NCBI GenBank assembly: GCA_002356635.1
Contig: CP023454.1
Span: 2,712,501 to 2,776,500, forward strand
Direction: 5' to 3'
From: Rhodobacteraceae bacterium QY30
GTDB taxonomy: Bacteria > Pseudomonadota > Alphaproteobacteria > Rhodobacterales > Rhodobacteraceae
DNA: 64,000 nucleotides
The notes beneath the pieces are model-generated. The model made no database searches. It was not told the origin of the DNA and saw nothing but the letters and a program-made list of their open reading frames with translations. The first letter of the stretch is position 1; every line of letters begins with the position of its first letter. This document shows positions 15,416 to 24,222 of the stretch, one piece after another. The translations under genes were made by a program, and so were the position numbers.

Positions 15416-17014
15416 TTATTCAGCCGGGATCGCGGCCGTCAGCGCGGAACGAGCCGGCTGTTTGGCAACGGTTGCCCAGAGGTTGTAGACCATGATGACA
15501 CCCCCGGCCAGGAACATGATCCCGCCCAGCGCGCGCACCACATACATCGGGAACTTGGCCGAGACGGTATCGGCGAAGGCGTTCACGAGGAAACCGTTCG
15601 CGTCGACTTCGCGCCACATCAGGCCCTCCATGATCCCGGTGACCCACATCGAGGCGGCGTAAAGCACGATCCCGATGGTGGCGAGCCAGAAGTGCCAGCT
15701 GACCAGACTCAGCGAATACAGGCGTTCCCGGCCCCAGAGCCGCGGCGTCAGGAAGTAGAGGACCCCGAAGGTGATCATGCCGTTCCAGCCCAGTGCGCCC
15801 GAATGGACGTGTCCGATGGTCCAGTCGGTGTAGTGCGACAGCGAGTTCACGGCCTTGATCGACATCATCGGGCCTTCAAAGGTCGACATGCCGTAGAAGC
15901 CGACCGACACCACCATCATGCGGATGATCGGATCGGTGCGCAGCTTGTCCCAGGCACCCGACAGCGTCATCAGGCCGTTGATCATGCCACCCCAGGACGG
16001 CATCCACAGGATGACCGAGAAGACCATGCCAAGGGTCGAGGCCCAGTCAGGCAGCGCGGTGTAGTGCAGGTGGTGCGGACCGGCCCAGATATACAGGAAG
16101 ATCAGCGCCCAGAAGTGGATGATCGACAGCTTGTAGCTGTAGACCGGGCGTTCGGCCTGCTTCGGCACGAAGTAATACATCATGCCCAGGAAGCCCGCGG
16201 TCAGGAAGAAGCCCACGGCATTGTGGCCGTACCACCACTGCGTCATGGCATCCTGAACCCCGCCCATCAGCTGCACCGACTTCGACCCGAAGATCGAGAC
16301 CGGGACGGCCAGGTTGTTGACCACATGCAGCATGGCAATGGTGATGATGAAGGACAGGTAGAACCAGTTCGCGACGTAGATGTGCGGCTCTTTCCGCTTC
16401 CACAGCGTGCCGAGGAAGGCCAGCAGGAAAGCCACCCAGACCACCGTCAGCCACAGGTCGATATGCCAGGTCGGCTCGGCGTATTCCTTGCCCTGCGATC
16501 CGCCCAGGACATAGCTGGTGGCCGCCAGGACGATGAACAGGTTGTAGCCCCAGAACACGAACCAGCCCAGGTTGCCACCCCAGAGACGCGCCGCGGTGGT
16601 CCGCTGCACGACGTAGAAGGCCGACATGATCAGCGCATTGCCCCCGAAGGCAAAGATCACCGCCGAGGTGTGGAGCGGGCGCAGACGGCCGAAGTTCAGG
16701 TAGCCTTCGGCCCATTCGAAGTTGAGCGCGGGAAATGCCAGTTGCAGCGCGATGACCACGCCGACCAGAAAGCCGATCACGCCCCAGAAGGCAGTCGCGA
16801 TGACGCCTGCCCGGACGACAGCATCGTTATATTCAGTTTGCGGCTGCGGCCGATGGTCTCCGGCGGTGCGCAACGCCCACCAGAAGGCAATGGCGGCTGC
16901 CAGCATCGCGGTCAGCGCGTTGACCTGATAGGCCAGGTCATGCGCGTAGTTGGCCGCGATCGCGGCCAGCACCGCGGTCAGACCAAGCACCGCCAGCTTG
17001 ATGTAATCCCACAT
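15416..17014 (-). CDS. ccoN: cbb3 oxidase catalytic subunit CcoN
   Basis: A 532-residue subunit I with 12 or more TM helices holding low-spin haem b and the haem b3-CuB centre. Visible signatures are [30 protein letters not shown], the CuB histidine pair in [13 protein letters not shown], and [18 protein letters not shown] near the end. It is the high-affinity terminal oxidase used at low oxygen and is transcribed as ccoNOQP. An FNR box lies about 95 bases upstream of the start. Confidence 0.97.
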   Translation of the reverse strand: MWDYIKLAVLGLTAVLAAIAANYAHDLAYQVNALTAMLAAAIAFWWALRTAGDHRPQPQTEYNDAVVRAGVIATAFWGVIGFLVGVVIALQLAFPALNFEWAEGYLNFGRLRPLHTSAVIFAFGGNALIMSAFYVVQRTTAARLWGGNLGWFVFWGYNLFIVLAATSYVLGGSQGKEYAEPTWHIDLWLTVVWVAFLLAFLGTLWKRKEPHIYVANWFYLSFIITIAMLHVVNNLAVPVSIFGSKSVQLMGGVQDAMTQWWYGHNAVGFFLTAGFLGMMYYFVPKQAERPVYSYKLSIIHFWALIFLYIWAGPHHLHYTALPDWASTLGMVFSVILWMPSWGGMINGLMTLSGAWDKLRTDPIIRMMVVSVGFYGMSTFEGPMMSIKAVNSLSHYTDWTIGHVHSGALGWNGMITFGVLYFLTPRLWGRERLYSLSLVSWHFWLATIGIVLYAASMWVTGIMEGLMWREVDANGFLVNAFADTVSAKFPMYVVRALGGIMFLAGGVIMVYNLWATVAKQPARSALTAAIPAE

Positions 17015-17108
17015 TATAGTGTCCCTTCGTCATGCCCCACCCGCCCGACTCGCACATCGGACGGATTTTCAGCTGTCAGCCTTGTGTTGCGACACTGGAC
17101 TTGCCGCA

Positions 17109-17122
17109 TTGATCCAAGTCAA
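17109..17122 (-). promoter_or_regulatory. FNR box, ccoN side
   Basis: TTGATCCAAGTCAA, one mismatch from TTGAT-N4-ATCAA, centred 101 bases upstream of the ccoN ATG. It is one of two FNR boxes in the 208-base divergent region. A -41.5 placement would put the ccoN transcript start near 17074. Confidence 0.75.
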
Positions 17123-17151
17123 CTTTCCGAGAAGCCCGGATACCGGCCGAC

Positions 17152-17165
17152 TTGATACGAATCAA
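17152..17165 (+). promoter_or_regulatory. FNR box, uspA side (perfect consensus)
   Basis: TTGATACGAATCAA is a perfect match to TTGAT-N4-ATCAA. Centred 64 bases before the uspA ATG, it predicts a start near 17200 with TATCAT (17192-17197) close to the -10 position. It could also aid ccoN from a distance. Confidence 0.8.
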
Positions 17166-17222
17166 TGCGTCACTCCGGCGCGCCCTTAGGGTATCATCGC
17201 AGGGGAAATGAAAGGGAACGCC

Positions 17223-18056
17223 ATGGCCTACAAATCCATCCTTACCGTCGTCACTGGGCCCGACGCGCCACAACTGGCCACTGCGGTCGACATCGCCCGG
17301 GCCGAGGATGCCCATCTCGAGGTGCTGTCGCTGGGAATCGACCGGACGCAGAACGAATATTACTACGCCGGCGCCACGGCGATGGTCACACCGGAAACAC
17401 TGCAATATGCCCAGAACGACGCCAAGGCCTGCGATGACGCGGTGAAGTCCCGGCTGAACAGCGAAGACATCCGCTGGTCCTCGGATGCCGCGGTCGCGCA
17501 GCTGGGTGCGATCGGCAGCATCGTCGGATTCCGGTCGCGCTTCTCGGATCTGGTCGTCCAGACGCGGCCCTACGGAAAAAGCGGCGGCGCGGATACCGAA
17601 GCGGTGATCGAGGCGGCGCTGTTCCAGGGCCATGCGCCGGTTCTTGTCCTGCCCGAGGACTACAAGGGCGCCGCTTTCGGAAAGCGCATCCTTCTGGCCT
17701 GGAACCAGAGCGAGGAGGCCCTGGCTGCCGCCAAGGCCGCGCTGCCGCTGCTGAAGGCCGCAGCGACCGTGAACATCACGGTGATCGATCCGCCGAAGCA
17801 CGGTCCCGAACGTTCGGATCCGGGCGGACATCTGTCGCAATACCTGGCCCGCCACGGCGTCAAGACCGAAATCTCGGTCCTGGCCCGGACGATGCCCAAG
17901 GTTTCGGAGATCCTCAACCGCCACGCGCTGGACATCAATGCCGACATGATCGTCATGGGGGCATACGGCCATTCCCGCTTCCGCGAGGCCATCCTGGGCG
18001 GAGCCACACGGAACATGCTGGAACTGGCGCGGCTTCCGGTTCTGATGGCGCACTGA
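17223..18056 (+). CDS. Universal stress protein (tandem UspA)
   Basis: A 277-residue protein that occupies the place of the orf277/uspA gene next to ccoN in Rhodobacter. The C-terminal Usp domain keeps the nucleotide-binding GAYGHSRFREAILGGATR, while the N-terminal repeat is degenerate. The perfect FNR box upstream suggests expression under oxygen limitation. I moved the start to the ATG at 17223, which has AAAGGGAACGCC before it; an upstream in-frame ATG adds five residues. The molecular role is unknown. Confidence 0.88.
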   Translation: MAYKSILTVVTGPDAPQLATAVDIARAEDAHLEVLSLGIDRTQNEYYYAGATAMVTPETLQYAQNDAKACDDAVKSRLNSEDIRWSSDAAVAQLGAIGSIVGFRSRFSDLVVQTRPYGKSGGADTEAVIEAALFQGHAPVLVLPEDYKGAAFGKRILLAWNQSEEALAAAKAALPLLKAAATVNITVIDPPKHGPERSDPGGHLSQYLARHGVKTEISVLARTMPKVSEILNRHALDINADMIVMGAYGHSRFREAILGGATRNMLELARLPVLMAH

Positions 18057-18076
18057 AGAAGGCCCGTCCCCAATGC

Positions 18077-18107
18077 AAAACGCCCCCGGTTGCGGGGGCG
18101 TTTTTTT
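18077..18107. terminator. Bidirectional terminator between uspA and hemN
   Basis: AAAACGCCCCC (18077-18087), loop GGTTGC, GGGGGCGTTTT (18094-18104), continuing as TTT. It serves the convergent uspA and hemN genes. Confidence 0.9.
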
Positions 18108-18129
18108 GCGTGGGATCGGGCAGGCGGGA

Positions 18130-19485
18130 TCAGATCGCGGAACTATGCCCGGCCTTCGACAGGTCATAGGCGTCAAAGCACCGCGCGATCATCCGCGTCA
18201 GGGGCCGCCCGCGTTCCGGGATGGAAAGACCGGCCGGAGACACCTCGACCATGTCGCCGAACGTGTCGGACACGCGGGCGAACATCGCGGACAGTTCCGC
18301 CGGAGTGGCCCCGAAATCGCGGCACATTTCCTGCGCATCAATGCGGAAGTCACACATCAGCGCCTCGATCATGCGTGCGCGCAGCAGATCCTCGCCGGTG
18401 AAGCGATGGCCCTTGGCGGTCGAGAAACGCCCCTCGCGGATCGCGCGGGTATGGGCCGAGGTGGCGGCATGGTTCTGCGCGTAGCCCTGCGGAAAGCGCG
18501 AGATCGATGAGGCGCCCAGCCCCACCAGAACCTTCGAGGTATCGTCGGTATAGCCCTGGAAATTCCGCCGCAGCCGACCTTCGCGCTGCGCCACCGCAAG
18601 ACCGTCCTCGGGACGGGCGAAGTGGTCGATCCCGATCTCGGCGTAGCCATCCCACACGAACAATTGGCGTGCGGCTTCGAACAGCGCCAGCCGTTCGGTC
18701 GGGGTGGGCAGGCCCTCGGACGGGATCATCGTCTGGCGCCGCGCCATCCAGGGCACATGCGCATATCCGTAAAGCGCCACCCGGTCGGGGGAAAGGGACA
18801 GCAGCTTCTGCACGGAATCCGAGATCCGCGCCGGGGTCTGGTGCGGCAGGCCGTAAAGGATATCGGCGTTCAGCGAGGCAACGCCGCGCGCCCGGATCAT
18901 CTCGACGGCGCGGCGGGTCAGTTCATAGCTCTGCTCGCGCCCGATGATCTGCTGGATCTCGGGATCAAAGTCCTGCACCCCGATCGAGGCGCGGTTCATC
19001 CCCGCCTCGGCCAGCGCGTCCAGCCGTTCCTCGTCGATCTCGTTCGGGTCGATCTCGACCGAGAATTCGCTGCCCTCGGCCATCGGCACCGCCGCCAGAA
19101 CATGCGCGGCCACGTCGCGGATCACGTCCGCGGGCATCAGCGTGGGTGTCCCACCGCCCCAGTGCAGCCGCGACAGGGTGACACCGGGCGCCAGACGGGC
19201 CGCCATCAGGTCGACTTCGGCCTTCAGAACCTGCGCGTAGGCCCGCACAGGATCATCGCTATGCGTTCCCTGCGTCCGGCAGGCGCAAAACCAGCACAGC
19301 CTGCGGCAGAAGGGAACGTGCATGTAGAGCGAGATCTGCGATCCCGCCGGGATGGCTTCGATCCAGCGCGCAAAGTCCTCGGCCCCTGTTGCGGGCGAGA
19401 AGTGCGGCGCGGTCGGATAGCTGGTGTAGCGGGGGACACGTGCGTCAAACAGGCCCAGCCGCATGAGTTGCGATTCTGTTTCCAT
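18130..19485 (-). CDS. hemN: Oxygen-independent coproporphyrinogen III dehydrogenase HemN (HemZ)
   Basis: A 451-residue radical SAM enzyme that decarboxylates coproporphyrinogen III anaerobically for haem synthesis. The cluster motif is Cys60-x3-Cys64-x2-Cys67-x-Cys69 (FCRRLCWFCAC). Other hallmarks are RYTSYPTAPHF, HWGGGTPTLM, SIGVQDFDPEIQQIIGR and DILYGLPHQT. It is divergent from fnrL. An FNR box centred at 19526.5 would place the transcript start at about 19485, on the chosen ATG, so the message may be leaderless, or translation may begin at the ATG at 19464. Confidence 0.95.
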   Translation of the reverse strand: METESQLMRLGLFDARVPRYTSYPTAPHFSPATGAEDFARWIEAIPAGSQISLYMHVPFCRRLCWFCACRTQGTHSDDPVRAYAQVLKAEVDLMAARLAPGVTLSRLHWGGGTPTLMPADVIRDVAAHVLAAVPMAEGSEFSVEIDPNEIDEERLDALAEAGMNRASIGVQDFDPEIQQIIGREQSYELTRRAVEMIRARGVASLNADILYGLPHQTPARISDSVQKLLSLSPDRVALYGYAHVPWMARRQTMIPSEGLPTPTERLALFEAARQLFVWDGYAEIGIDHFARPEDGLAVAQREGRLRRNFQGYTDDTSKVLVGLGASSISRFPQGYAQNHAATSAHTRAIREGRFSTAKGHRFTGEDLLRARMIEALMCDFRIDAQEMCRDFGATPAELSAMFARVSDTFGDMVEVSPAGLSIPERGRPLTRMIARCFDAYDLSKAGHSSAI

Positions 19486-19519
19486 GGGGTTAGGTGTAAA
19501 CGGAACACAGAATATATCC

Positions 19520-19533
19520 TTGACATACATCAA
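19520..19533. promoter_or_regulatory. FNR box between hemN and fnrL
   Basis: TTGACATACATCAA, one deviation from consensus. It is 41.5 bases from the hemN start codon on one side and only 4 bases from the fnrL ATG on the other. This arrangement suggests activation of hemN and autorepression of fnrL. Confidence 0.75.
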
Positions 19534-19537
19534 CCGC

Positions 19538-20284
19538 ATGCTTGCCCCCGAACTCAAAGACAGCCTGCAGGAATGCGTGGATTGCCCGATCCGGCACCGC
19601 GCCGTCTGCGCGCGATGCGAGTCCGAGGAACTGGACGCGCTGGACCGGGTCAAGTACTACCGCAGTTTCCAGGCGGGCCAGACGGTGGTCTGGTCGGGCG
19701 ACCGTATGGATTTCGTCGCCTCGCTGGTGTCGGGTGTGGCCACGCTGACCCAGACGCTGGAAGACGGGCGCACGCAGATGGTGGGGCTTCTGCTGCCGTC
19801 GGACTTCATCGGTCGTCCCGGCCGCGACCGCGCCCCCTACAACGTCACGGCGACCACCGATGTCCTGATGTGCTGCTTCCGCAAGAAGCCCTTCGAGGAG
19901 ATGATGGTGCGCACGCCGCATATCGGGCAGCGGCTTCTGGAGATGACGCTGGACGAACTGGACAGCGCGCGGGAATGGATGCTTCTTCTGGGCCGCAAGA
20001 ACGCGCGGGAAAAGATCGCCAGCCTTCTGGCCATCGTCGCCCGCCGCGATGCCGCGATGCATCTGCGCAAGGCCAAGGGCAAGCTGTCGCTGGACCTGCC
20101 GCTGACGCGCGAGGCCATGGCCGATTATCTGGGCCTGACGCTGGAAACCGTCAGCCGGCAGATGTCGTCCCTGAAACGCGATGGCGTGATCGAGTTGCAG
20201 GGCAAGCGTCATGTGATCGTCCCGGACTTCGACCGCCTGCTGGAGGAAGCGGGCGACGATTCCGACGGCGGCCTGCCCGAGTGA
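19538..20284 (+). CDS. fnrL: Oxygen-sensing CRP/FNR-type regulator FnrL
   Basis: A 248-residue protein, the usual FnrL length. The N-terminal cysteine cluster is Cys13, 16, 24 and 27, with a further pair at 112-113; these can hold the oxygen-labile [4Fe-4S]. The HTH (TREAMADYLGLTLETVSRQM) keeps the Glu-x-x-Ser-Arg that reads TTGAT. It directly controls the neighbouring ccoNOQP, ccoGHIS, uspA and hemN through the FNR boxes listed here. No Shine-Dalgarno precedes the ATG, and the FNR box abuts it, so the mRNA may have a very short leader. A longer in-frame reading would start at 19463. Confidence 0.95.
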   Translation: MLAPELKDSLQECVDCPIRHRAVCARCESEELDALDRVKYYRSFQAGQTVVWSGDRMDFVASLVSGVATLTQTLEDGRTQMVGLLLPSDFIGRPGRDRAPYNVTATTDVLMCCFRKKPFEEMMVRTPHIGQRLLEMTLDELDSAREWMLLLGRKNAREKIASLLAIVARRDAAMHLRKAKGKLSLDLPLTREAMADYLGLTLETVSRQMSSLKRDGVIELQGKRHVIVPDFDRLLEEAGDDSDGGLPE

Positions 20285-20303
20285 TCGTCGCGGCGGCGCC
20301 CCG

Positions 20304-21524
20304 TCAGGCGGGCAGCAGGCTTTCGACATAGTCGATCTGCGCCGGCAGGCAGATCCCGTTCAGATCATATCGCGCCACCACGGTCTGGCGCGCCGCAGCC
20401 CGCAGCGGATCGTCCCGCGACGGATCCTCCATCGCGCGGATCATCTCGCACGACCAGGCATCCACGTCGAAGAAGCCGATCAGCCGGCCGTTCCGTCCGT
20501 CCTCGATCACCTCGGCCACGGGCGCGGTGTCCGAACCCAGGACAAGGGCCCCCGCCGCCATCGCCTCAAGCATCGACCAGCTGAGGACGAAGGGATAGGT
20601 CAGGTAGCAATGCGCCCGTGTCACCTGCAACAGCGACAGGAATTGCGGATAGGGAACGCGGCCCAGGAAATGCACCCGCGTCAGGTCCAGCCGGTCGCCC
20701 AACTCGGCCAGGAAATGCGCCCGCCAGCTGATGCTGCCCGGCGGCGGGGGCGGCCCGTAGCTTTGGCCGTCGCCGCCCACGACCACCACCTGCGCCGCGG
20801 GCCGCGCCGCCAGGACAGCCGGCAGGGCCCGGATGAAGGTGTGATAACCACGATAAGGTTCGAGGTTGCGGTTTACGAAGCTGATGACTTCATCCCCGGG
20901 CCGCAGGATCCGGCCGTTCGGCAGGGTCAGCGCGGCGGCAGGATCTGGGGCGACACGACCGGTGTCGATGCCGTCATGGATCACGCGGACTTTCTGGCGC
21001 AGCAGCGGCGGGAAGGTTTCGGCCTGAAACCGCGTGGGCGAGATGGCGGCATCGGCATCGACCATCGCCTGGATCAGATGCGCCGACCGCGCAGCGACCG
21101 ACACCCCTGCGGACAGCGGGTCGCGGGCGAACTCCGGGTCGAAGTTCGTATCCAGTCCCGTGGCGCGGTACAGGAATTCGGCATAGGTCAGGATGCGCAC
21201 CCCGGGCCAGACCGCCCGCAGATACAGCGTCTCGCCCCAGCCGGAATGGCCGATCACCAGATCGGGCGTGAAGCCTTCGCGTGCCGACAGCTGCGCGCAG
21301 GCCCGCGCGACCGAGACGCCGCGTTCGGCCATCTCGGCATAGCTGGCGCCGGGACCCTTCACCTCGGGCTTTTGCGGCGTGCGGTAGCGGTAGACGCGGA
21401 CGGGACTTGGGCGCAGGTTCCCTTCGGCGGTCAGGGCGATGACCTGATGCCCGCGTGCGGCCAGCGCCGGCGCCAGATGCGGAAACTGGCCCGGAAAATT
21501 CTGGTGCAGGAACAGGATCTTCAT
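20304..21524 (-). CDS. GT4-family glycosyltransferase
   Basis: A 406-residue GT-B glycosyltransferase. N-terminal MKILFLHQNFPGQFPHLAPALAARGH is the acceptor-domain start, and the C-terminal domain has VVVVGGDGQSYG, HFLGRVPYPQFLSLL and the nucleotide-sugar EX7E-like region around VLSWSMLEAMAAGALVLGSDTAPVAEVI. The acceptor and sugar are unknown. Its ATG overlaps the yejF stop (ATGA, 21521-21524), so it is the last gene of the peptide-importer operon, an unusual pairing. A cell-envelope polysaccharide or glycolipid role is a guess. Confidence 0.85.
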   Translation of the reverse strand: MKILFLHQNFPGQFPHLAPALAARGHQVIALTAEGNLRPSPVRVYRYRTPQKPEVKGPGASYAEMAERGVSVARACAQLSAREGFTPDLVIGHSGWGETLYLRAVWPGVRILTYAEFLYRATGLDTNFDPEFARDPLSAGVSVAARSAHLIQAMVDADAAISPTRFQAETFPPLLRQKVRVIHDGIDTGRVAPDPAAALTLPNGRILRPGDEVISFVNRNLEPYRGYHTFIRALPAVLAARPAAQVVVVGGDGQSYGPPPPPGSISWRAHFLAELGDRLDLTRVHFLGRVPYPQFLSLLQVTRAHCYLTYPFVLSWSMLEAMAAGALVLGSDTAPVAEVIEDGRNGRLIGFFDVDAWSCEMIRAMEDPSRDDPLRAAARQTVVARYDLNGICLPAQIDYVESLLPA

Positions 21525-23122
21525 CGGCCGGCGGGATGGAAGGCGGCGGCCATCAACGCGCGGGTGTAGTCGGTCTGCGGCGCGGCGAAGATCTGTTCCG
21601 CCGGCCCCTGTTCCACCACGTCGCCCGCCCGCATCACCATCACCTTGTGCGACAGCGCCCGGACCACGCGCAGGTCGTGGCTGATGAACAGATAGGCCAG
21701 CCCGTGCTTGCGCTGCAGGGCACGCAAAAGTTCGACGATCTGCACCTGCACCGTCATGTCCAGCGCCGAGGTCGGTTCATCCAGAACCACGACCTTCGGC
21801 CTCAGGATGATGGCGCGGGCGACCGCGATGCGCTGCCGCTGCCCGCCGGAAAATTCATGCGGGAAGCGGCCCATGGTGGCGGGATCAAGACCCACTTCCT
21901 CCATGATTTCTGCCACCATCTCGCGCCGGTTGCGGCCCGGTTCAACCCCGTGGACGCCCAGCCCTTCGGCGATGATCTCCTCGGCGCTCATCCGCGGGGA
22001 AAGGCTGCCGAAGGGGTCCTGGAACACGATCTGCATGTCACGGCGCAAGCGGCGCAGATCGCTGCCCGCCAGCGGGCGGATGTCGCGGCCCAGATAGGTG
22101 ATCGGCCCGCCTCCGGAATCGATCAGCCGCATGATCGCCAGCGCCAGCGTCGTCTTGCCCGATCCGCTTTCCCCCACGATGCCCAGGGTTTCCCCGGCAC
22201 GGACCGAGATCGAGGCATCGTTCACCGCCTTCACATACCCCACAGTGCGGCGCAGAAAGCCCTTCTGGATCGGAAACCAGACGCGCAGGTTGTCCGTCCG
22301 CAGGATTTCGGCTGCACCCTCCGGCACGGGGTCGGCCACCCCCTTTGGTTCGGCGGCCAGCAGCTTTTGCGTGTAAGGGTGCTGGGGATTGGCGAAGATG
22401 TCCGCCACTGGCCCCTGTTCGACGATCTTGCCGCCCTGCATCACGCAGACCCGATCGGCGATCCGGCGCACGATGCCCAGGTCGTGGCTGATGAACAGCA
22501 TCGACAGACCTTCGTTGCGCTTCAACTCTGCCAGAAGTTCCAGGATCTGTGCCTGGATCGTTACGTCCAGCGCCGTGGTGGGTTCGTCGGCGATCAGCAG
22601 TTCCGGGCCGTTGGCCAGCGCCATGGCGATCATGATCCGCTGCCGCTGCCCGCCCGACAACTGGTGGGGATAGGCGCCCAGCCGGGTTTCGGGGTCATTG
22701 ATGCCGACCTTGGTCAGAAGCTCAAGGATGCGCGCCCGCGCCGCCTGCCCGGTCAGACCCTGATGCAGCGCCAGGCTTTCGCCGATCTGGCGTTCGATGG
22801 TGTGCAGCGGGTTCAGCGATGTCATCGGCTCCTGGAAGATGAAGCTGATGTCGTTGCCGCGCACCTCTCGCAGGACGGGTTCGGGGGCGCCAATCATCTC
22901 GCGCCCCTGATAGAGGATCGAGCCGCTCAGCACCGCGTTCGGTCCCAGAAGCGCGACGGTCGACAGCGCCGTCACCGACTTGCCCGAGCCGCTTTCGCCC
23001 ACCAGCGCCACGGTTTCGCCCTTGGCCACGCTGAAGCTGACGCCGTGGACCGCGGGCACCACCTGCCCGCCCTGGCGGAATCCGACCTTCAGGTCACGAA
23101 CGTCCAGCACGTTTTCCGTCAT
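21521..23122 (-). CDS. yejF: Peptide/microcin C-type ABC transporter ATP-binding protein YejF (two NBDs fused)
   Basis: A 533-residue protein with two complete ATPase domains. Each has a Walker A (GESGSGKSVTA and GESGSGKTTLA), a signature (LSGGQRQRI and FSGGQRQRI) and a Walker B (LLIADEPTTALD and VVVLDEPTSALD). Oligopeptide-type C-terminal extensions follow each domain. It energises the YejBE permease. The ATG at 23122 overlaps the yejE stop by 4 bases. Confidence 0.93.
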   Translation of the reverse strand: MTENVLDVRDLKVGFRQGGQVVPAVHGVSFSVAKGETVALVGESGSGKSVTALSTVALLGPNAVLSGSILYQGREMIGAPEPVLREVRGNDISFIFQEPMTSLNPLHTIERQIGESLALHQGLTGQAARARILELLTKVGINDPETRLGAYPHQLSGGQRQRIMIAMALANGPELLIADEPTTALDVTIQAQILELLAELKRNEGLSMLFISHDLGIVRRIADRVCVMQGGKIVEQGPVADIFANPQHPYTQKLLAAEPKGVADPVPEGAAEILRTDNLRVWFPIQKGFLRRTVGYVKAVNDASISVRAGETLGIVGESGSGKTTLALAIMRLIDSGGGPITYLGRDIRPLAGSDLRRLRRDMQIVFQDPFGSLSPRMSAEEIIAEGLGVHGVEPGRNRREMVAEIMEEVGLDPATMGRFPHEFSGGQRQRIAVARAIILRPKVVVLDEPTSALDMTVQVQIVELLRALQRKHGLAYLFISHDLRVVRALSHKVMVMRAGDVVEQGPAEQIFAAPQTDYTRALMAAAFHPAGR

Positions 23123-24222
23123 CGGAAGGTCTTTCGCGGATCGAAGGCATCGCGGACGCCTTCGAAGATGAAGACCAGAAGCGACAGCATGATGGTGAAG
23201 GTCAGGAAGGCCGACCAGCCAAGCCAGGGGGCCTGAAGGTTCTGCTTGGCCTGCTGGGTCAGTTCCCCCAGCGACGGCAGCGACGACGGCAGGCCATAGC
23301 CCAGGTAATCCAGCGCGGCGAGCGTGCCGACCGTGCCCGCGACGATGAAGGGCAGCATGGTCAACGTGGCGACCATCGCGTTGGGCAGGATGTGGCGGAA
23401 CATGATGCGCCCGTCGCTGACCCCCAGGGCGCGCGCCGCGCGGACATATTCGAAGTTCCGCGCCCGCAGGAATTCGGCCCGGACGACGCCGGTCAGCGCC
23501 GGCCAGCCGAACAGGATCGTCACGAAGACCAGAAGCCAGAACCCGCGTCCCAGGATCGCAAACAGAATGATGATGACGTAAAGCGATGGTGTGCCTGACC
23601 AGATTTCCAGCACGCGCTGAAAGATCAGGTCGGTCCGACCGCCGAAATAACCCTGCACCGCCCCCGCCGCGATGCCCAGGATCGACGAAAAGGCCGTGAC
23701 CAGCAGCGTGAAAAGGATCGAGATGCGGAAGCCGTAGATGATCCGCGCCAGCACGTCGCGCGAGGTGTCGTCGGTGCCCAGCCAGTGCTGCGCATCCGGG
23801 GCCGACGGTGCGGGGCCGACATTGTTGATGGTGTTGTAGCTGTAGGGAATCGGCGGCCAGACCATCCAGCCGGGCACCACCGCTTCGCCCTTGTAGTCCC
23901 CGTCGGCCGCATCCGCCGCCACGGCCGCCGGATCGTCCCAGCAGTCGATCAGCCCGCCGGTGGCGATCAGGCATTGCACGCCTTCGTCGCGGTAGTTGGC
24001 TTCGGTCCGCAGGTCACCGCCAAAGGCGACCTCGGGGTAGAATTTGTAGATCGGGAAGAAATACTGGCCGCGGTAATTCACCACGATCGGACGGTCGTTG
24101 GCCAGCACCTCGGCGAACAGCGACAGGCCGAACAGCGCCAGAAAGATCCAGAGCGACCAGTAGGACCGCCGGTTTGCCTTGAAATTCGCCCAGCGCCGCT
24201 GGTTCAGGGGGGAGAGCACCAT
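23119..24222 (-). CDS. yejE: Peptide ABC transporter permease YejE
   Basis: A 367-residue inner-membrane permease. An N-terminal TM with NQRRWANFKANRR before it is typical of YejE/DppC. A long periplasmic loop (about 50-140) is followed by the BPD_transp_1 domain with the EAA loop VRAARALGVSDGRIMFRHILPNA. Its ATG overlaps the yejB stop (TGATG). Confidence 0.93.
   Translation of the reverse strand: MVLSPLNQRRWANFKANRRSYWSLWIFLALFGLSLFAEVLANDRPIVVNYRGQYFFPIYKFYPEVAFGGDLRTEANYRDEGVQCLIATGGLIDCWDDPAAVAADAADGDYKGEAVVPGWMVWPPIPYSYNTINNVGPAPSAPDAQHWLGTDDTSRDVLARIIYGFRISILFTLLVTAFSSILGIAAGAVQGYFGGRTDLIFQRVLEIWSGTPSLYVIIILFAILGRGFWLLVFVTILFGWPALTGVVRAEFLRARNFEYVRAARALGVSDGRIMFRHILPNAMVATLTMLPFIVAGTVGTLAALDYLGYGLPSSLPSLGELTQQAKQNLQAPWLGWSAFLTFTIMLSLLVFIFEGVRDAFDPRKTFR

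Noticed and set aside
14636-17155. An 839-codon open frame antisense to ccoO and ccoN
   Set aside because: It is a shadow of the cbb3 subunit genes, with His/Arg/Asp-rich low-complexity sequence and no domain.
23123-23974. Extended yejF reading frame overlapping yejE
   Set aside because: It is the shifted shadow of yejE; the ATG at 23122 with 4-base overlap gives the normal YejF length.
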